From: Streptomyces sp. SCL15-4
GTDB taxonomy: Bacteria; Actinomycetota; Actinomycetes; Streptomycetales; Streptomycetaceae
Reading direction: 5' to 3'
NCBI RefSeq assembly: GCF_033366695.1
Contig: NZ_JAOBTQ010000001.1
Span: 3,844,001-3,908,000, forward strand
DNA length: 64,000 bases
Part shown: piece by piece, positions 62,510 through 64,000 of the stretch
Position numbering within the stretch: position 1 is the stretch's first letter
Layout: each line of letters begins with the position of its first letter
The notes under the pieces: generated by a model
Database searches by the model: none
The model's input: the letters and a program-made list of their open reading frames with translations, nothing else
Told to the model about the DNA's origin: nothing
Translations under genes and position numbers: made by a program

Positions 62510-63775
62510 CTACCGCTGGTCCGCCGGCGCCCCGGGCACGCCCCTGGGCGCCGGGGCCGGACTGCCGGACAGGAAGGACGCCCAGCCCTGCCGTGGCGCC
62601 TCGCCGACCTCCAGGGAGCGCAGCCGCGCCAGGGTCCGCGGGTCCTGGGCGTCCAGCCAGTCGGCCAGTTGCCGGAAGGAGACGCAGCGCACCTCGGGCT
62701 TGGTGCACACCTCCTTCACCACGTCTTCCACGGCGCGCATGTAGGTGCCGCCGTTCCAGGACTCGAAGTGGTTGCCGATGATCAGGGGCGCGCGGTTGCC
62801 GTCGTAGGCGCGGTAGAAACCCTTGAGGAGGCCGTCGCGCATCTGGTCGCCCCAGTAGTCGAACTTGTCGGGGTCGCCCTGGGTCTGGGTGCCGGACTGG
62901 CTGACCATGAAGTTGTAGTCCATGGTCAGCTGCTCATAGGTGTGACCGGGGAAGGGCACCAGCTGCATCGACAGGTCCCACAGGCCCTCCTTCTTCTTGG
63001 GCCAGACCTGGTCGTCGACTCCGCTGGAGTCGTAGCGGAAGCCGAGGTCGCGGGCGGCCTTGACGAAGTTCTTCCGCCCTTCCAGACAGGGCGTGCGGGC
63101 GCCGATCAGCTCCTTGTCGTAATCGAAGGGCAGCGGGTCCGCCCGCCGCATGCCGGTGTTGCTCCGCCAGGACTTCACGAACTTCTTGGCCTGGGCGATC
63201 TCGCTCTTCCACTCGTCCACCGACCAGGTGCCGACGCCGCCGTCAGGCCCGCAGAAGTGGCCGTTGAAGTGGGTGCCGATCTCGTTGCCCTCCAGCCAGG
63301 CCAGCCGCAATTGCTCAAGGGTGTCGGTGATGCCCTGCTCGTCGTTGAAGCCGATGTCGGAGCGGCCCGGATCGTGCTGCGGCGGCTTGTAGAGGTCACG
63401 CTTCTCCTCGGGCAGCATGTACACGCCGCTGAGGAAGTACGTCATGGTCGCGTTGTTCTCCTTGGCGACCTCGCGGAAGTGCGAGAACAGCTTCTGGCTG
63501 TCCTCGCCCGCGCCGTCCCAGGAGAACACGACGAACTGCGGTGGTTTCTGACCGGGACTCAGCCGCTCCGGCACGGGCAGATGCGGCTGGGCCCCGGTGT
63601 ACGCGGTGGAGCCGTCGCCGATCGGCCGGAACACACTGCCCGGCGCCGGCGCCCCCTGCTCCGGGCCGGGCGCGCCCGGCTTGACGGCGGCGGAGTCTCC
63701 CGCGCAACCGGCGAGCGACGCGGCACAGGCCGCGGCGACCATGGCGCCGACGGCGATCCTCTGGGTGGCAGCCAT
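62510..63775 (-). CDS. Secreted polysaccharide deacetylase-like lipoprotein
   Basis: 421 residues. A signal peptide with lipobox LAGC (GAMVAAACAASLAGC) gives a lipid-anchored exported protein. The body resembles the NodB-like deacetylase fold: PPQFVVFSWDGAGEDSQ holds the strand and Asp, and NEIGTHFNGHFCGPDGG holds the His-x(3)-His metal site. Later segments (PLIIGNHFESWNGGTYMRAV) fit the family. A role in modifying cell-wall glycans is inferred. GGTGGGCGGA precedes the ATG at 63775. Confidence 0.82.
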   Translation of the reverse strand: MAATQRIAVGAMVAAACAASLAGCAGDSAAVKPGAPGPEQGAPAPGSVFRPIGDGSTAYTGAQPHLPVPERLSPGQKPPQFVVFSWDGAGEDSQKLFSHFREVAKENNATMTYFLSGVYMLPEEKRDLYKPPQHDPGRSDIGFNDEQGITDTLEQLRLAWLEGNEIGTHFNGHFCGPDGGVGTWSVDEWKSEIAQAKKFVKSWRSNTGMRRADPLPFDYDKELIGARTPCLEGRKNFVKAARDLGFRYDSSGVDDQVWPKKKEGLWDLSMQLVPFPGHTYEQLTMDYNFMVSQSGTQTQGDPDKFDYWGDQMRDGLLKGFYRAYDGNRAPLIIGNHFESWNGGTYMRAVEDVVKEVCTKPEVRCVSFRQLADWLDAQDPRTLARLRSLEVGEAPRQGWASFLSGSPAPAPRGVPGAPADQR

Positions 63776-64000
63776 GTTCCGCCCACCTTCTTCCTTCTCT
63801 CAGGCACACGCTGACTGCGGATGTCTCTGGTGATGTGCCGGGCTGGCCCTGGCAGCGCGGCCAAGGTCGCACGGGACAGAGAAGGAATTAGTACGACAAG
63901 CCGATCAAATGATTACTTCACCCCAGCGTGTGATCTCCTGCTCCATTCACCCCGGAGCCGTGACCACTCGCTTCGCGATCTCCAGACAGGTCTAAACCAA
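63776..64000. other. Upstream region of the deacetylase-like gene
   Basis: About 225 bp to the window edge with no supported gene. An A+T-rich patch (TTAGTACGACAAGCCGATCA, 63888-63907, and following) is the likely promoter zone. Confidence 0.45.

Noticed and set aside
1..64000. Prophage, insertion sequence or secondary-metabolite cluster
   Set aside because: No transposase, integrase, capsid, polyketide or NRPS motifs were seen in any accepted gene.

Overview
The window is a stretch of a Streptomyces chromosome core. The DNA is very G+C-rich, third codon positions are almost always G or C, GTG starts are common (TTG for topA), and the genes are actinomycete markers: tipA, bldG, an XRE/ATPase/DUF397 regulator cluster, an AfsR/SARP regulator, a Tad pilus locus and a K+-independent proton pyrophosphatase. 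From memory, the gene order follows the S. coelicolor SCO34xx region and then the SCO354x-356x region. The roughly hundred genes that separate those blocks in S. coelicolor appear to be replaced here by a short accessory block next to a tRNA-Thr.

Layout: 1-8.6 kb is housekeeping (end of the folate cluster with folE, then ftsH, hpt, tilS, a zincin, a D,D-carboxypeptidase and ppa). 8.7-18.9 kb holds a ThrE-type exporter, a DedA membrane protein with a Q/Y-rich tail, tipA with its autoregulated promoter, a divergent glutamate decarboxylase, PadR and DinB proteins, an aldehyde dehydrogenase, and a three-gene regulator cluster (XRE, RsbW-like ATPase, DUF397). 19.4-21.9 kb is a Zur-type zinc-sparing ribosomal protein cluster (L31B, L33, L28, S14 and a CobW-like protein) in which the S18 paralogue is a decayed pseudogene. 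22-29.7 kb has a lipoprotein, a DUF2786 protein, a Clp_N/HTH protein that appears leaderless and autoregulated, an unusual family-A DNA polymerase and a large SARP/NB-ARC/TPR regulator.

30.1-33.5 kb is the accessory block: a tight operon of an unrecognised winged-helix-like protein, an ORC-like AAA ATPase and a zinc-ribbon protein. It lies between the SARP gene and tRNA-Thr(CGT) and is the best candidate for an undescribed system. 34-44.3 kb is a secreted tripeptidyl-peptidase-like hydrolase, DNA polymerase III delta', a giant MFS-thymidylate kinase-coiled-coil fusion and topoisomerase I. 44.5-53.2 kb has a methyltransferase, a lipoprotein, the H+-pyrophosphatase, bldG with its RsbW-like partner and a DEAD/DEAH helicase. 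53.3-58.8 kb is a reverse-strand Tad locus (TadZ-TadA-TadB-TadC-Flp-like-TadE-TadE-like) in which tadC shows a probable frameshift. The rest has a HAD-IB phosphatase, a degenerate Fic-fold protein, a CooC-like ATPase and a secreted deacetylase-like lipoprotein.

Regulatory structure stands out. There are two copies of a 29-bp element placed identically ahead of the ATPase and DUF397 genes, a palindromic operator pair on the Clp_N promoter, a canonical tipA promoter with a 19-bp spacer, a Zur box, four perfect DnaA-box 9-mers outside any origin, and tandem hairpins with G7 loops. I saw no insertion sequence, prophage, CRISPR array or rRNA.
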